Positions 23,381-37,250 of a stretch of 64,000 nt of DNA are shown piece by piece; within the stretch, counting starts at the first letter, position 1, and the number at the start of each line of letters is the position of its first letter. This DNA is from Melieria omissa (Eukaryota > Arthropoda > Insecta > Diptera > Ulidiidae). Both the position numbers and the translations under genes were made by a program. The stretch is from the NCBI GenBank assembly GCA_963971225.1, contig OZ020268.1:14919032-14983031 (forward strand), in the 5' to 3' direction. Below the pieces are notes generated by a model. The model made no database searches. It was not told the DNA's origin and saw only the letters and a list, made by a program, of their open reading frames with translations.

Positions 23381-24960
23381 TGGTCAAAGGTTGACTAAAT
23401 GTTTAGAGAAATGGTATTTACCTTATGATCTTTTCGACCTAAACTTGGATTTTATTCAGAGTCTTGGTGTGTCAATTTTTACTTGCAAAATACTTGTTGT
23501 ATTCCACACTCCACTCTGCTGTACTTTTATAAAAACAAACAAAAATCGTTGCAACTTGGCAACCCAGTTTGCTTCCGCAACTTTTACTTCAGTATTATGG
23601 GTAATTTTGCAACTTGGCCCGTACGAAAATTGCAGTTTTGCACTGCAAAAAGGGGCCGTTCTAATGATGCCAACGACTACAACAAAAACAAATAGTAAAC
23701 TGCAAATGTCGATTGCAGGCAGTCGGCAGGTTGAGCAGCTTCGGCAGCTTCCAGATGTGCCAAAATGTGCAGACACGCGCAAAGTCTGCAACTTTCAGCT
23801 CGCAAAACTGGTTTTCTGTTGTTCTTGTGCCGTTGAAAACAGCCGCCGCAAAGCATCAACGAAACCAGACTCAAGCCACGATCCTGGCCTGTGTCCCGCT
23901 GTGCGCAGACACCAGACACAAACAACGAAGCATTGTCGTTGGCGTGGCAGCGCTAAAGCAGGCTTCGGCATGGCCCATGAGTCATAAGAGAGTGGCTGCA
24001 ATTGTTGTTGCTATTGGTGTGGCTGTGCGTGACAAGTGAGCGTCAGCAAAAGGGGTGAAAGTTCAAAAATCAAAATTCATTAAAGTGTTAAAGTCATTTA
24101 TTAAATAAGACACTGGCAGCTGGTAATGAAGTAGTGTGAAATTTTGCTCAAGGGACGCGTTGGTGCTGAGCGGACTGGGATGGCTGAGAGGATGCAGTTT
24201 GGCATTTTACAGATTCGGATTGAATATTATTTGTTTTCTTGTTCATATTTTGAGACCCGCACTCTCAAAAGTGGGAGCTTAATAAAAATTCTATCCCATG
24301 GGAGACACTAGTAGGAGAAAGGGGTCTCAACACCTTTACTGAACTATTCATGGTGTAGGCAATCAAAATGTGCTTAGGTACACTCACTGAACTGGGTTGA
24401 ACACATAAATTATGTGAGTGCAGAGACTAAAAAATCTTTAGAATTAGCTAGAAGACCTAGAATTCATACCTAGCGGAAGAGAAACACCCAACGATTGAGG
24501 TTCCGACCTCAGAAAATTCTGTCTAGAGGAAGAGATAAGATTTGTTATGGCCTCAATGTGATTGAAAATTTGATAGCAGCAGCAGTCTGGGCCGCTAATA
24601 AAGTAAAATTTCTGACCAATTTCATGTCAAAGCTACAGGGTCCCAACGCTGAAATTTATAACTTGGCTACCACCTCGATGAATGAACATAAATAAAATTA
24701 AGCACTAAATAAAAGCTTCCTCCGCTCATATAAAGATTTTCAAGTCCTCTTGCATCTGCGAAATGTATTGTGAAATATTTTACCGTTAAATTAATGGTTC
24801 CCACAAACGGCTCACACAAAATAATTTCCACTAATAAAATGTACAAAATTAGTAGGAGGACACAATTTGCCGCGGCGTCGAACGCCTTCGCGCCAAAACG
24901 TCGGTGTCGGCGCAATTGTTGCACTACGAGCAGCAACAACAAACACGTATAGTTGTGTCT
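23381..24960. other. Non-coding stretch
   Basis: A plus-strand frame is open over 23391-23987 (198 codons), but its translation shows no domain and the opposite strand is open too. It is not called as a gene. Confidence 0.3.
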
Positions 24961-26359
24961 GACTAAAATACTTGTAGTAACAACAACAACAACAACAACA
25001 ATAGCAACTACTACATTGCGGCAATCGAAAACAAACCAACTGTCAAATAAACATTACAAAAAATAAAAAAGCGGCCAGACCGCGAAGACAACGCAAACAC
25101 AGCAAAAAAAAGACAACAACACAGAACAAATATAAAACCAAAGCAAAGTCGAAGACGAAGACGAAAAACAACAACAAAAAATTAGGTAAAATAAAAGGTT
25201 TGCATAAATGGAACGCATGCACAATTTATTTATGAGCAAATGTGGTGCATGCAATGCTTGCAACAACATCGACAACGGCAGCCATTGCAATTGCAGTGTG
25301 CAACATGCCACATTGCGAAATTGGCGAACGAGCGACTGCTTGTACCAGCGTGCTGTGGCAACTACACACAATTATTTGTTAAAAGCAAAAAATGAAACAA
25401 CGACAATAACAACAACAATAATGCGCAGAGCAGCAACAACTGCAATCGCTGCAGTCGTAGCAGCGCGCGCGCAACATTCGAAGTGCGCGCAAATCGTATG
25501 CAACAATTTTGATTGGCAGCGAGCAGCAATTTTTATTTTTACAAAAACAAAAAACCAAACAACAAATCACGAAATAAAACATTAAAAGAAGACGCCGAAG
25601 CAGTGCGGCAACGGTTGTCGATAGCAGCAATTGCAATGAAATTATGATTGCAACAAATGCGCCGCATGTGAATAAGCAAATCACACTGCAACAACAACAA
25701 CAATCGAAATGTTGCTCAATGTGTTGCTGCACCAACGGCGCAGCAAGTCGGCAACAATGAGCGTTGCCGAGTGAGACTCAGTTGGTGAACCTGCGGCAGC
25801 TGTTCAGCTGTGGATCGGAGAGGAAGGTGGAATGTTTAAGCGACGGCGACCAAAAACTACCAATGCAGCATAAACATTTTGTAGAATTATTGCTGTGGGT
25901 GTGGCATCATGTGGCGGGCGGAAGCTGCTCGACGCTTGCCATGCGCCCACGAAAAATATTGAGCGATTGCTAATTTGAGTTCATTTGCGGCATTAATCAG
26001 TCAAGCGCGCCGGCGACTGCGAATAGAAGCGCAGAACTTCACTTTGAAACTGCGTTTTGAAGCTATTTCAGTGTTTAATTGAAGCAGTTCGAAGCAAGGA
26101 ATCAAGTCTTTATTGAAGTTATAGGTACACAAACGACAACAGCAAACCACTGAACTGCATCAAACGACTCAATGGGCTCTGTAGGCATTAGAGTCCTGCA
26201 CGAGTATGCATTTTTGCTATTCGAAAACATTCAAATGCTTTTGAATAGAATACTTCACTTCATCTCTGCGAACTCACTAAGCTTTAATTTTCGGATCATC
26301 TTGAAAGATATGGATTATGAAAGTAAAGGAAATGAAAGAATCAAGTCATTTGTAGCTGA
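24961..26359. other. CAA/GCA-rich low-complexity stretch
   Basis: Dominated by CAACAACAA, AACAGCAGC and AAGACGAAGACG-like runs (for example (CAA)n at about 24979-25001). This is typical of fly introns and untranslated leaders. The frames found here are artefacts of the triplet runs. Confidence 0.4.
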
Positions 26360-26360
26360 G

Positions 26361-26589
26361 TGACACCAAAGAACAAAGACCATAGAACACAAAATTAGTC
26401 ATAAAACAAAGTTACAAATGATTACAGATTGCACAGATGTGATTTCTTTCTCTTCGTTTCTTCTCTACTCTTCTTCCTACTTTCTATAACTATGTATTAG
26501 TCTTAAGTTTTATTTATATTTATTGATGTACTGATAAAAGAAATAAAAATAATTTAAATAAAATAGAGTTATATGGTCTTTGGTGACAG
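26361..26589. repeat. Candidate MITE with imperfect inverted ends
   Basis: Left GTGACACCAAAGAACAAAG (from 26360) followed by ACCATAG is mirrored by CTATATGGTCTTTGGTGACAG-like sequence ending at 26589. The left copy has about 8 extra bases. The interior is AT-rich with no coding capacity. No target duplication was identified. Confidence 0.3.
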
Positions 26590-29003
26590 TTAATTTGCAC
26601 TTAAGGCTTTGCTTTGTGTTTTTTTATATATAAAATCGGCTATCAATCCAAATCAGTGCTAAATAAAGTCATGTTACGTTCGACACTATGTTAGGTCCGC
26701 TTCATCAGTTAAAGTGGCCATAAAACTATAGCAGCCTTTGCTATAATGTTGCTGCCGAATGTTTTTAAATGCTCTGCGAACTGTTTGTTCAGATATTTGA
26801 AGCTGCCTTGCTGTTTATTGAAAAAAATTCTGAAGGGATACAACTCTTGCTGCAAGTACTCATCTGAATATTATAGACACTGTATCAGATAAAGACTGCA
26901 AGTAAAATTGTGGCGTTGTAGAAGTGTTTGGAACGAAATACTTTCTCTGTAAATGTTTCGCTTTACAGTTTTCTCTTTAGATATTTGACCACTATGAGAG
27001 GAAACCAATAAAGAGAGACAGCTCTCGTTTTTCTAATACACACAATTTGAGTTTATTTTATTCAGCGCATTCGGTGTTATTAGTCAAAAGATAAAATCTG
27101 TCTGAACACTACTGTTTCAAAAAGAAAAACCTCATCTCTTAAAATGACTTGATTCGTTCAGTATAAAAAAATGTGAATACAAAACTCACTTTTAGCTTAA
27201 AAGTTGTCCTACGAGTATTTTTTGCTGTTTTTCAAAACGCAAGTTTTCAATTTGCAGGCAGATGTCTGTGTTGTGTGTTTTGCATACTCACCTGAAAAAT
27301 AGAAAGAAAACAATTATTTAATTTAAATTATTAAAATGTTAAAACTTGAGGCGCAACAGAAAACAATTATTTGTTCAATATAATAATTTAATATTTTGAG
27401 TTGTAATTTTGTATTTAATGATGTAATTTAATGCAACTGTCATACAAATTTTATTTACAAAAATGCCTGAATTTTTTTACGATTTTTCTTTCGCTTAATA
27501 ACTCCACCCACACTTCAGTTCAGCCGCATTTGGTTGTTTTAAAATTTAATTTTCCAAAGTGCTCGCCACGTAGGCCATAACTTTCAGGTGTCCAAATGTC
27601 CGCATATCACACGATAAGCATAAATAATTGTCGCCTATGCAAGTGTGACAACATTTTTGCGTTAAGCAAAATGAAAAGAAAAATTATACAAACATTTGAA
27701 AGTACCAGCACCCACCACTCTGTTGAATTTGTTGTTGCCTTGCGCAAGACAAAAAAATGAATAATAACTCTCAGTGGGTAAGTTATGTAGTTGTAAATAT
27801 GTATAGAAAGTACAATAATTGAGTGTTTTAAACTGTTCTGCACCTTCTTGGCCCTTTGCCAAATGTGAATGAAACACAGCGGTTGGTTCTACGCAGAGAA
27901 CATCGCTGATAACTCAAATATAGCCATCGATCGGCTAATATATTTCAGAACAAGATGGAAATAGATGGTTTGGGGTTTAAGTCGTGGAATTCTCTTCCAT
28001 CCAGCTACTAAATTATACATTTAGTTCAACCAAATTAAACAAATTTAAGAAACAATGAATGAGTTAATTTTGTGATGTATGTATTTTCTTTTTTCCAATT
28101 CACATTTGATCAACTTTTTTTTTGTATCTCGTCTCGGCTGCCTTTTGGCACTGTTTCACGAAAACTCAGCACAGTGTGTGTGACGCAAAGATTAGTGAAA
28201 GAGTCGCATGCTTACAGCAACAAATAACATTTATTTGTTCAATTTATTTACACAATAAATCACATTTATCAATTTGTGGCATTAGTGCACAAGCTAAGCA
28301 AATTGCCAAAAAATACAAATAAAACTACAAACACGTTGCCAATCGGTGCATCTGTTTTGCGCGATAGAATGTCTACGATGTAACCCGTTTCGTACGGTGC
28401 AAATAATGCATGCCAATAATGTACAACAACAACTTAATGGCGAACTAAATGCGCGGCAACACAGCGCACAGTGACGCCGCATTAACAAAATGCGGTAAAT
28501 TTGGTGCGAACTATGCAATTTGATGCCATGAGGCCAATAAACCAATAAAAAAATCAATAAAATAAAACATAAAAATTAAATAAAAAATTAAATCAAATAA
28601 CAAAGTTGAGTTACATGTTTCTGGAATAATTTGCCAACGCTGCGCTACTGTGCAGCGCCAACGCCGGCCAGGCGAAAGTTGTGTGCAATGGCGCGCAACC
28701 ATCTGGCCGGCCGGGGAGGCGGTGCTAAAAATCGCACTCGTCGACAAGGAAGCCGAAAGTAGAACGCGCGCGCAGCCAAAAACTATTTTCGGGCGCACTA
28801 TGGCGACTCGAACGAGCCGAACCATCTGAGACGCACTGAAAAGTGGTCCCACCAAAAGCGAAATAATCAATTATGAAGATTTGTTTGCGCTCAAATTATG
28901 GTTTCATTTCGGGTATTTAACAGATTTTGATTTAAAAAACGCACAGTGGTGCAATATACATGTACGTACATTAGACAAGATTTAGTGCAAGATTTTTCGA
29001 TTT
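26590..29003. other. AT-rich non-coding stretch
   Basis: No gene seen. Minus-strand words near 26740-26900 (for example ISEQTVRRAFKNI) faintly recall a Tc1-type DNA-binding region but are too short to call. 28620-28810 is locally GC-rich. Confidence 0.35.
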
Positions 29004-29690
29004 CGATGCTCCGTAACCTCTCATTTTGTGCGATTGGGTGAAAAAGTGCATGAGCCAACAAATTTTGGAGCTAGATTGGGGCCAAATAGCGTCGCATCGA
29101 GGTCAAAGTTCACAAAAAAGCTGGGAAATTCTACAAATTACTCCACAGCTGGTCAGAAGTTGTTCTTAGAAGGTTAAAATCTATGACTGACCCCCACTAG
29201 TTTTCTCTACTGAACATTTCTTTCAAACATATTTATACTCCATCTTTAACCCTTGATGGGGCTACCATACAAAATGGTCGTTTTTACAAAATAGGCTCCC
29301 ACTGCTCCCAGGTTGCCCCCAGATGTATCAAATGTAGGACCGACACCCATTTATTTTCCCTTCCGAATGTTTCTTTCAAACATACCTACCCGCTATCTCC
29401 AAGTCTTAAGGGAGCTGCCATACAAAACTGGCCATTTTCAATGCCATTGGCTCCCCACTTGTAAATGTAGTAGTTAGGTAAGCGAGAAAACATCGTATCT
29501 CGGAAACTACTGAACCGATTTCAATGATTTATTTAGCGATCGCCAACATTCTTGTGTACAAAAAATACAAAATTAATTAAGGTTCAGAAATTCACCATCA
29601 GAGGGCGTCTCCCATACGATCGGAGTTGTGAAGTTGTGAGGTTGTCAACTTTTGGGTTTTTACAAAGCAATAATCAAAATGTATTGTTGT
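29004..29690 (+). repeat. Dispersed repeat, copy A
   Basis: This stretch matches 44146-44802 in inverted orientation almost throughout. Shared strings include GATGCTCCG (start), GGTGAAAAAGTGCATGA, GGTTGCCCCCAGATGT, CATCGTATCTCGGAAACTA, GAGGGCGTCTCCCATA and AATCAAAAT near the end. Copy A has about 40 extra bases after the GTCTCCCATA string. No inverted termini or coding domain were seen, so this is an unclassified repeat family with at least two copies here. Confidence 0.75.
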
Positions 29691-32600
29691 TGTGGTCGCA
29701 CGTTATCGGTCACATTAATCACACTAATACCGGCTTCACATAATTATTCAGCATTTAGTTGAGGTAATAGATAAAAAAGGACATGATAAACCCACTGTAG
29801 CCGGTCAAGGAAGTCAACAAACAGCAAACATTTGCTGTCCACAATGCTCGAGATCTCGCAATATTTTAATGAAAAGCGTCAAAACTGCCCAACAGTGTCA
29901 AGGTTAACGCCTACAAATGCGCGCAACACAACCGCCAAATGCTGAAAACTGAATACTGAATACTAAATGCCAATAAATTTTTGACGCCGCTCGGCATTCA
30001 GCGTGAAATTCGTGTGCAAGTTGAGCTGCGCGAAATTCGAGTTCAAATATTATATAAGTGGCAGTCCGTGATATGAACTTTTCTGCGCGTTTTCAAAGAC
30101 AACAAACGCTTGTAAGACAAACACAAAAAAAGAAAACAACAACTGCGCCGACAATAGCGGCAAAAAGTAAACGCTACAAACAATAACAAAAAGCATCAAA
30201 TTACGCGCACGAAGCGAGGCGAGTGAAGCGTTTAAAAAATGCGGCAAAAGTTAACTGAAAGCTAAGAACGTTATGAGCGCAACAAGTGCAACAACAACAA
30301 CAACAAACAGCAGCAGCAACAGCACTTTGTCTGGGCAAGTGTATAAAAACTACATTTGACAGCGCGTTGACATAATTTTGACAGCCGCTTGAAAAGTTGA
30401 CACTACACAAATTGTATGCACACAATGGAGCAGAACGACAGGCGCGCACTTGCAGATGCGGCGTGTGTCGTAAAGTGAGAAAGTTTAAGGCGGCTTTCGA
30501 GCACAACAAATACAAATCATGACAATTTGGAGAAATTAGCTGCCATATTAAATTTAATATCGCAAAATACTTGAACCAAATTGCTTTGTTGCTACTTGAC
30601 AGCGCATCGACTGGAACAATTTGAAAATAAACGAGTTTGCAGAGTTGCTTGAGAGCGAAGGAAAAAGGAATATTTCAAGTCCAATGCAGAAGAATATGTC
30701 TAAAGAACGATTTCAGCCTATAAAGCGCATTTATTATAAGGTTCGAGCCTATGTGGAATGTCACTCATTGTACGAAGCTACATATATTTAATTTTTTTTT
30801 CGTTTACATGAAATCATCTTTAAACATTGACTTATATAGATCGTTCTATCGACTCAAATAAAGATTTTTTTTTAATCAAAGCCAAAAATCATTTAAAATC
30901 ATTTAAAAATCACCCGATTTGAAGCAGTTAAAGTCCTCTAGAGAACTCTGAACGTAACAAAATTAAGCTTTAAGAAGACTATCTGAAAGGGTACGTGCAA
31001 ATACAGACTTGACTGGATACAACCCTTTGAACACCGCTAGCATTTCGCTCAAAAGACTATTCTCAAAAGACTCTTCTTTTTGTCTTCGTTACAATACTTC
31101 AGTGGTTATGGCAATAGAACTAAAAGTATTAAGTATTCTTCTCACAAACTTCATTGCATTACCCAAAAGTATTCAGTCTACTTTTAGTCAACTTCATTGC
31201 ATTACTCAGAAGCACTCTCAGTCTTCTCTACCCATAAGTATTCAGTCCATTTCTAGTCCACTTTAACCTGTAGTTTTTATAACAAACAAACTTCATTGCA
31301 TTACCCTGTAGTTTTTATAACAAGCCATCGCCTGGTTGTCTGCTTGAGAGCATCAAAAGATTATCACTTTATACGCGTATCATGTCAGTAGTGTTTCTTC
31401 GTTTATTACGCAAAGTATTTGAGTGTTCTGGGCGAGCTATTTAAAGACATTACGCTACACAACTGACCACTGTTCACACGTTAAGTGTCTACAGTTGTGA
31501 TTTTGCAAGTACTTACATATGTACATGTACATATGTTTGTATGTGTGTGTGTGGCGAAGTGTCAAGAGACGTCATGCACGGATTGAGATTGACAGGTGGC
31601 GAAAAAGAAAACGGATCGGCTCAGCTGTCTGACCGATTACATGGATTTGACATTTTGTTGTGTTGACGATTTCTTTTGGCATTGAAGACAAACTTATTTG
31701 TGGTCGTCGACGAACTGTGTGGGCTGAAAAAACTAGTACACAGCGGTACATAAAGTTTTATTTTTAAGCATTCGAATGGGGGAAAACATCTGTGCGCCAA
31801 GCAACGAGCCGAGTGAAATTTCGAAACAGATGGGCTGAGATGACAAAACGAAAATCGAAAATACATTACAACACTTGGCAAGAGTCTCTAAACATTAGTG
31901 CACGAAGAGCGGAAAGGCTATAGTCGAGAGGCGGAAGCGATATTGAGCAGTTGGTCGTACGGTCAAGTAAGTGGACATGAAAAAGAAAAGTAAAAAACCA
32001 AAGCGATAAAAATAAACAACGTTGCCATGGACCGTGAATGGCAAATGTCTGTATAAGAGAGAGTCGAATGTTAACAGTGGTTTAGCAGCACAAGAGAACG
32101 GCAGAGAGAGCGCAAGTGCTGGTGGAGCACAAATACAGCGTCAATGTTTGGGCAGACAGCGCGAGCGTAACCCAGTTAACAGCTGAGTGTGGAGCAAGAT
32201 CAGCTGAGTGCGCTCTGACATCTGACAGAACGGCAACCAGCAGCAGGGGGCTATGCTGAAAAGGCAAAGTACGAATACATCGTTGTGGAGTGAGAATTAT
32301 TAGAAGATGTGCAGACCGAAAATGATCGACAAAACGAAACGAAACAGCAAAAAGCCACTGCGCCCCCCGAAGCAGTGACGGTGGACACATTCGAGAATAT
32401 GTTCAATAGTTGTTTTATTTGTTTGTTTGCACTGTTCTCTCACTCTCTCTCTTGATCGTAAGCGCTCTCAGTCATTACTTAGCAGGCATCGTTCGTAGTT
32501 TTGTGGTTTGGCGCTGCTTGACTTCGCTGGCTCGGGCGCACGCCGTGTATCGCATGAAAATCAAGTTGGGCTAGTTGTGTGTTGATTCCCGGCGTTGTTG

Positions 32601-33400
32601 TTGTTGTTATTATTGCTATGGTTATAGCTGCTGCTGCGCTGACAACGGGCTGTGTATGTGTATGGCTGGCTGGATGGTTGCCGATGACTCACACAGGTGC
32701 TGCCCGACGCTGCCGCCGTTGACGTTGGCGTTGCTGCGCGGCCACAGTTCGGGCACGTTCATGTCAGTGGTGCCAACTGCCCCAAAGTGCAAAAACTACG
32801 AGTCAACTACCTGGTCAACAAATGCACTTTAAGGAAAACAGTAACGAAGACATTTCCGAAAAGGGGGAGGGATTCTACTTACGAGCGTTTGAAATAAGAG
32901 AAGTGCGCTGAAAAACTTTGTGTTATGCGAGTCGGGGAGTTATAAAAATGGCGCGAGGAACTAGAAGAATAGAGTCATAGAATATAGAAATCTTCTACTT
33001 CTATCATCATCCAAATCTTCTAACTGTAACATATGGGTTAGTTATTTATTATAACTAACCAATAAGAATTGGATATGCATACTTGTTTTATAGCTAAGAG
33101 AACTAAGAAAAATCACAGTGTTGGCCATCCCGAAACTTTTTTCAATGTTTGTGTGCAGAGCTGCCAACAATCTTGAGTTATAAAGTCCCAATCGTTTCAA
33201 ATGGCTTTAACAATTTTAGATATAGAATTCTTCCAGGCAAATTACTGTTGCAATCGGGTGAAAAGCGCTAAGGAAACTTGAGCGATTGTGGTTTGAAATT
33301 GAAAATATTTGAGCTGATTTGTTAATCTTTGCGTAATACACAACTAAAAATGTAAACAATAATTAATACTTATTTTTTTAAGTTCATTCAAAGATAACAA
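29691..33400. other. Non-coding stretch
   Basis: No gene seen. (CAA)n and CAGCAG runs lie at about 30290-30325, and the tandem-like block at 31145-31325 is listed separately. A TATATAAG at about 30051 has no convincing start-site context. 32100-32830 is moderately GC-rich, with mirrored open frames. Confidence 0.35.
31145..31325. repeat. Degenerate local repeats
   Basis: The string CTTCATTGCATTAC occurs three times, AGTATTCAGTC twice and CCTGTAGTTTTTATAACAA twice (about 31266 and 31303) within 180 bp, in shuffled order. It looks like locally duplicated sequence rather than a clean tandem array. Confidence 0.6.
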
Positions 33401-35210
33401 ACATTTGTAGAGTGAATGAATGCAGCAAGTCGAAAGCTGTCAGAGTCAACGAAATATCGTTTTCGAACATTCCTATTGCAATGCGTTGCCCCCATTAAGA
33501 AGTCGACGCGTGCCATAGAAACAACCATCGATAGCTCGGAGTACTCGCGTGTCCTTCAAATCTCCACGCTGCCACCACCCACCGTTCTTATCGGTTGTCA
33601 TTCGTCACGTCTTATCAATGACAAGCGGCGCCGATAAAAAGTGAGCAACCAAAAACTAACAACAGCAACACACGAAGCGAAGACAACACGACGCACAACA
33701 CAACAAACCGAAACGATAATATCGACACGGACGGCGGAAAAAATCAGCAGCATTGCCTGCTGCTGGCGGCTGTCAAGAACACGGCTGCAAAATACTTTCT
33801 TTGCAAACAAGCAAGCGGCAAAAAATGCGCGCAGCACGGCATCGAGGAAGAAGTCGAACAGAAGAGACAACGCAAAGTCAGGTAGTGCACTTGAGGGCGG
33901 GGGGCCGTGGCAGCGGAAAAACTCCAAAAAACGGCAAACAGGAAGTGCCCAGACAAGTCACGTACAGAGCGGCCAAAAATAACAAATGAACCAACCAAGC
34001 GAACGAGCGCCGCACGAGAAAAGACAAATCAAACACAAAAACGATACAGCAAAAGCAACAACAACAACTATAACATTAAATTGGCAAACGTAATAAAAAC
34101 TGCGCCAAGTTGTTGCTTTTGCAAGTGACAATTTAACGTAAATCGAAAATAGGTGAAATGATGGAATCTAAATAAAAATACAACAACAAAAGGCAAAGCC
34201 AAAGAAAACTCTGCTCGACTGAGCTCAAACATGGAGGAACAACAAATTAAAAGCCAATTCAAATGATAATGGAGACAAATCAAAATGATAAAAAAAATGA
34301 AGACCGAAAGAAATGGAACAAGAAAAACTGAAGAGGGCGAAAAGTTGGGTTAGGCAGCTTGGCGGAGGGGGATTTTATGAGTGTGTGTGTGTGTGTGCGG
34401 GGCTCGCGGCAGGAATGACACAAATACAGCAGCAACAACAAATCAAGAACAACAACAACAATAATACATTTTGTGACTAGAAGTTGGCGCAGACAAGTTT
34501 GTATCGAGCAGAAGCAGCAGCAGCAGTCAAAGAAGAAATTTGGGTCTTCGGCTGCGCGCCGAAGTCGAATTCAATGCGTTCGGCCGCCACGCACACACAT
34601 TCACATACATGTATGCGCACACTTTGGAGCACTGTGGAGCCCAACGCGAGACGCATGTGTGCGCTGAGCAAACGTGCGCGCTCCGCTTTCGAGATACAGC
34701 GACGAAACCTGCGCCAAAACTGCGAACACGGCAAGTCGAGAAAATAAGAGAATCTAAAAATTAAAGAAAAACAAAACGCCGCAACACAATGAAAATTAAA
34801 CAACAACAAATACACATAAATAAGAGGTAAGTAGACAAAAACAAAAAACTGGTGGGACAACTTCTTGTCTTCGCGACTCGACGCTGCTGCGACGGGTTTT
34901 GTGACGGTGCAAGCTGAACAACAACAACTTTAACAAAACCATCAGCAATAATAATGAACGTAAAATAAAATTGTTAAATCTGTGCACATGCAGCGGCTGT
35001 CGGTGGCTGCGCAACGCTCCGCGGCTGGTGGTTAGCGTTGGGCGTTCGAACGCGTGAACGCGCCATCGGCGAACGCGCTGCCGCGATCTGTGAGCCCACC
35101 AAAAGAAGGTGAACAAGCCAAATCAAGCTGGGCTTGAACCAAAAGATATTAAAACATACAAACACACACACATAGAGCAACAACAGCAATAAGATTGGTT
35201 AAAAGCAATA
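33401..35210. other. A/C-rich low-complexity block, leader-like
   Basis: The plus strand is full of AAC, CAA, AAAG and ACAAAAAC runs with few T. Frames are open in all three plus-strand phases in places (33641-34128). This composition is common in long untranslated leaders of fly developmental genes, but no promoter or splice site fixes a transcript. (GT)n at about 34381-34397. Confidence 0.35.
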
Positions 35211-35259
35211 AAAACCAACAACCTGATACACGCATACAGCGATGGTAAACACGTATTGA

Positions 35260-35293
<34 letters not shown>

Positions 35294-36465
35294 GGCCCGA
35301 CCGGCCAGTTACCTGTTTGGCATACAAAATGTCAATACACACGGCAAGAGACCGCAACGCCAGCACAGCACAGCAGAGCAGAGCAGCGCGCAGGCGCAAC
35401 CCCAATACGACGGTCGAGCGCGCCGAACTGAACTTATTAATTCATTTAAGCCAAATGCTGATATGGCCACAACAAAAACCAGCCAATACAGCAAAGCAGG
35501 AAAAAACAGTTGTCAGTCGACGATGCAAATGATTGCCAAGTCGTAATAAACGATGTGAACTGTTGGGTTTCGCTGCCGCTTTCGGCGACCGCAGACAGCG
35601 GCGAGTAGAATATTTTCTCAAATGGGAATTTAATGAATTGGCCAAGTGGACACAAAGTGATAAAGTGGGACTTTCGAAACGACTGGCTGATGAGTTAAAC
35701 GGTGACGCTGCTGGCATAGGCGCCGTGTGTATGCAACAAGTGGAGCGGACAGCCGGACAGATGGGTTCTGTAGAAATTTTGGCAACGTGGAGAACACATT
35801 TACGAAAATGTGACAACTGCTCACATTTAACTACTCGTCTAAATCGAAAGCGTACATTATTGCATTGAATATGTACATAACTAATTTGATTATGTGCATA
35901 TTTTATTCGAATTAGTGGAAATGTGAAGATCTCTTTTTTGTATCCATTAAAATAATGAAACTATTTTTGGCTACTTAGCAGTAACGTAAATAATTTTGGA
36001 TACACCTGCTGGAATATTTATTAGAGCTACCAACAAGTTTCTTTCCGTAAAATGAAGGGATTCACAATGGACCGAACAGGATCTCCGCGTGGAAGTGCTT
36101 GTCGCTCACACCTCTTCCGTAACCTAACCTAACTTATCAACAATTTTCAAACGATTAAGACTATATATTCCAAGGTTTCTGGCCTAACATGTGTTGAAAA
36201 GAGAAAAATATACAACAGTTGGCGGGTTAAGCCATGTTTTGGTTCTATGCATCGAAGCCTACTAATCACAAGTCTAGAAAAACGAAAGCCACGCAGTCAG
36301 TTGGACATAAACATGAAGTGGTATGGCAGAAACTGATATCAAAGAAGTTCATAGGCACAAGGACATTTCACATATAAGGCATTCATACATCCATTCATAT
36401 ACCCATTCATATATCCATTCATTAATTCATAGATTCATTCATAAACAAATTAGAGCCAAAGAACA
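35211..36465. other. Non-coding stretch with long GT microsatellite
   Basis: A (GT)n run of about 14 units lies at 35263-35291. 35440-35870 is open on both strands without a recognisable domain. 36370-36445 repeats CATTCATA/CATCCATT-like units. Confidence 0.4.
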
Positions 36466-37250
36466 TAGCGACCTACAAACAATCTCCAATGTTGCCTGTT
36501 ATCCCACAAACGAATCTGCCCACATCCGACACATCCCTGGTTGTGGGTGGTGTGGGTATTGCGGAATCGGCAGCTCTTGATGTTCTGGGCATGTCCATTA
36601 AGAACGATCTTCGTTGGAACGATCATATTTTTGGCGTGTCGAAAGAAGCAGCCACGTGCTTTGGCTTCCTAAAGCGGTGCAAAAAATATTTCACTCCGTC
36701 TGATCTCCGCATTATCTATACCACCTATATCCGACCTAAAATGGAGTTTAAGTCGCACCTATGGGCGGGGGCTTCAAAAACCCATTTGGAGCTCCTGGAC
36801 CGGGTGCTAAACCGTGCGATCAAACTAATAGGGGACAGTGGGGCATCCAGCCCTATTGACTCCTTAGAACATCGTCGAAACGTGGCATGTGCGGTGTTAT
36901 TTTACCGATCCTTTTTCGGTAATTGCTCAGTGGAGATGAGCAGCTTGCTGCCATCACTCCGGGTATTCCCCCGGGCAACCCGTTTGAACACTGGTGCCCA
37001 TGCATTCCACGTTGAAACGATGTTGCAGCGCACTACGCACTACAAAGAAGGTTCGTTTCTGGCCCATACAGCGCGGTTGTGGAATGGTCTCCCTGCGGAT
37101 ATTTTCCCCAGCACTTATGATCTCGATGGGTTCAAGTCAAAGGTCCACAACTACTTCTCTCAAAACCCTATCTCCTAACCTTTATATACTTCCTGAACCG
37201 CATTAATAGGGGTCATCCCCTGCGCGTTTGTTCGAGTCAAAAAAAAAAAG
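36466..37250 (+). pseudogene. Jockey-type LINE, 5'-truncated reverse-transcriptase C-terminal part
   Basis: A plus-strand frame of about 229 codons (36489-37178) encodes the end of a non-LTR reverse transcriptase and its C-terminal region. Readable parts are ALDVLGMSIKNDLRWNDHI, GFLKRCKKYFTPSDLR, IYTTYIRPKMEF, WAGASKTHLELLDR, LEHRRNVA and LWNGLPADIFPS. This order is typical of Jockey/CR1-related elements without RNase H. The catalytic YADD part lies upstream and is missing, as usual for 5' truncation during target-primed reverse transcription. After the stop, a short 3' untranslated stretch ends in A11 at about 37239-37250. The surviving frame has no stops, so this copy is younger than the one at 56165-56962. 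Confidence 0.8.

Noticed and set aside
23391..23987. 198-codon plus-strand open frame
   Set aside because: No domain, no start or splice context, and the reverse strand is open too.
26680..26950. Possible Tc1-type transposase words on the minus strand
   Set aside because: Only a dozen residues look similar; no catalytic motif or termini found.
35442..35868. Overlapping open frames on both strands
   Set aside because: Neither translation is recognisable and no promoter or splice signal supports one over the other.
36121..36136. Telomere-like CCTAACCTAAC string (also near 44085 and 21637)
   Set aside because: Only two or three units, at scattered places; such strings commonly sit in old retrotransposon tails.
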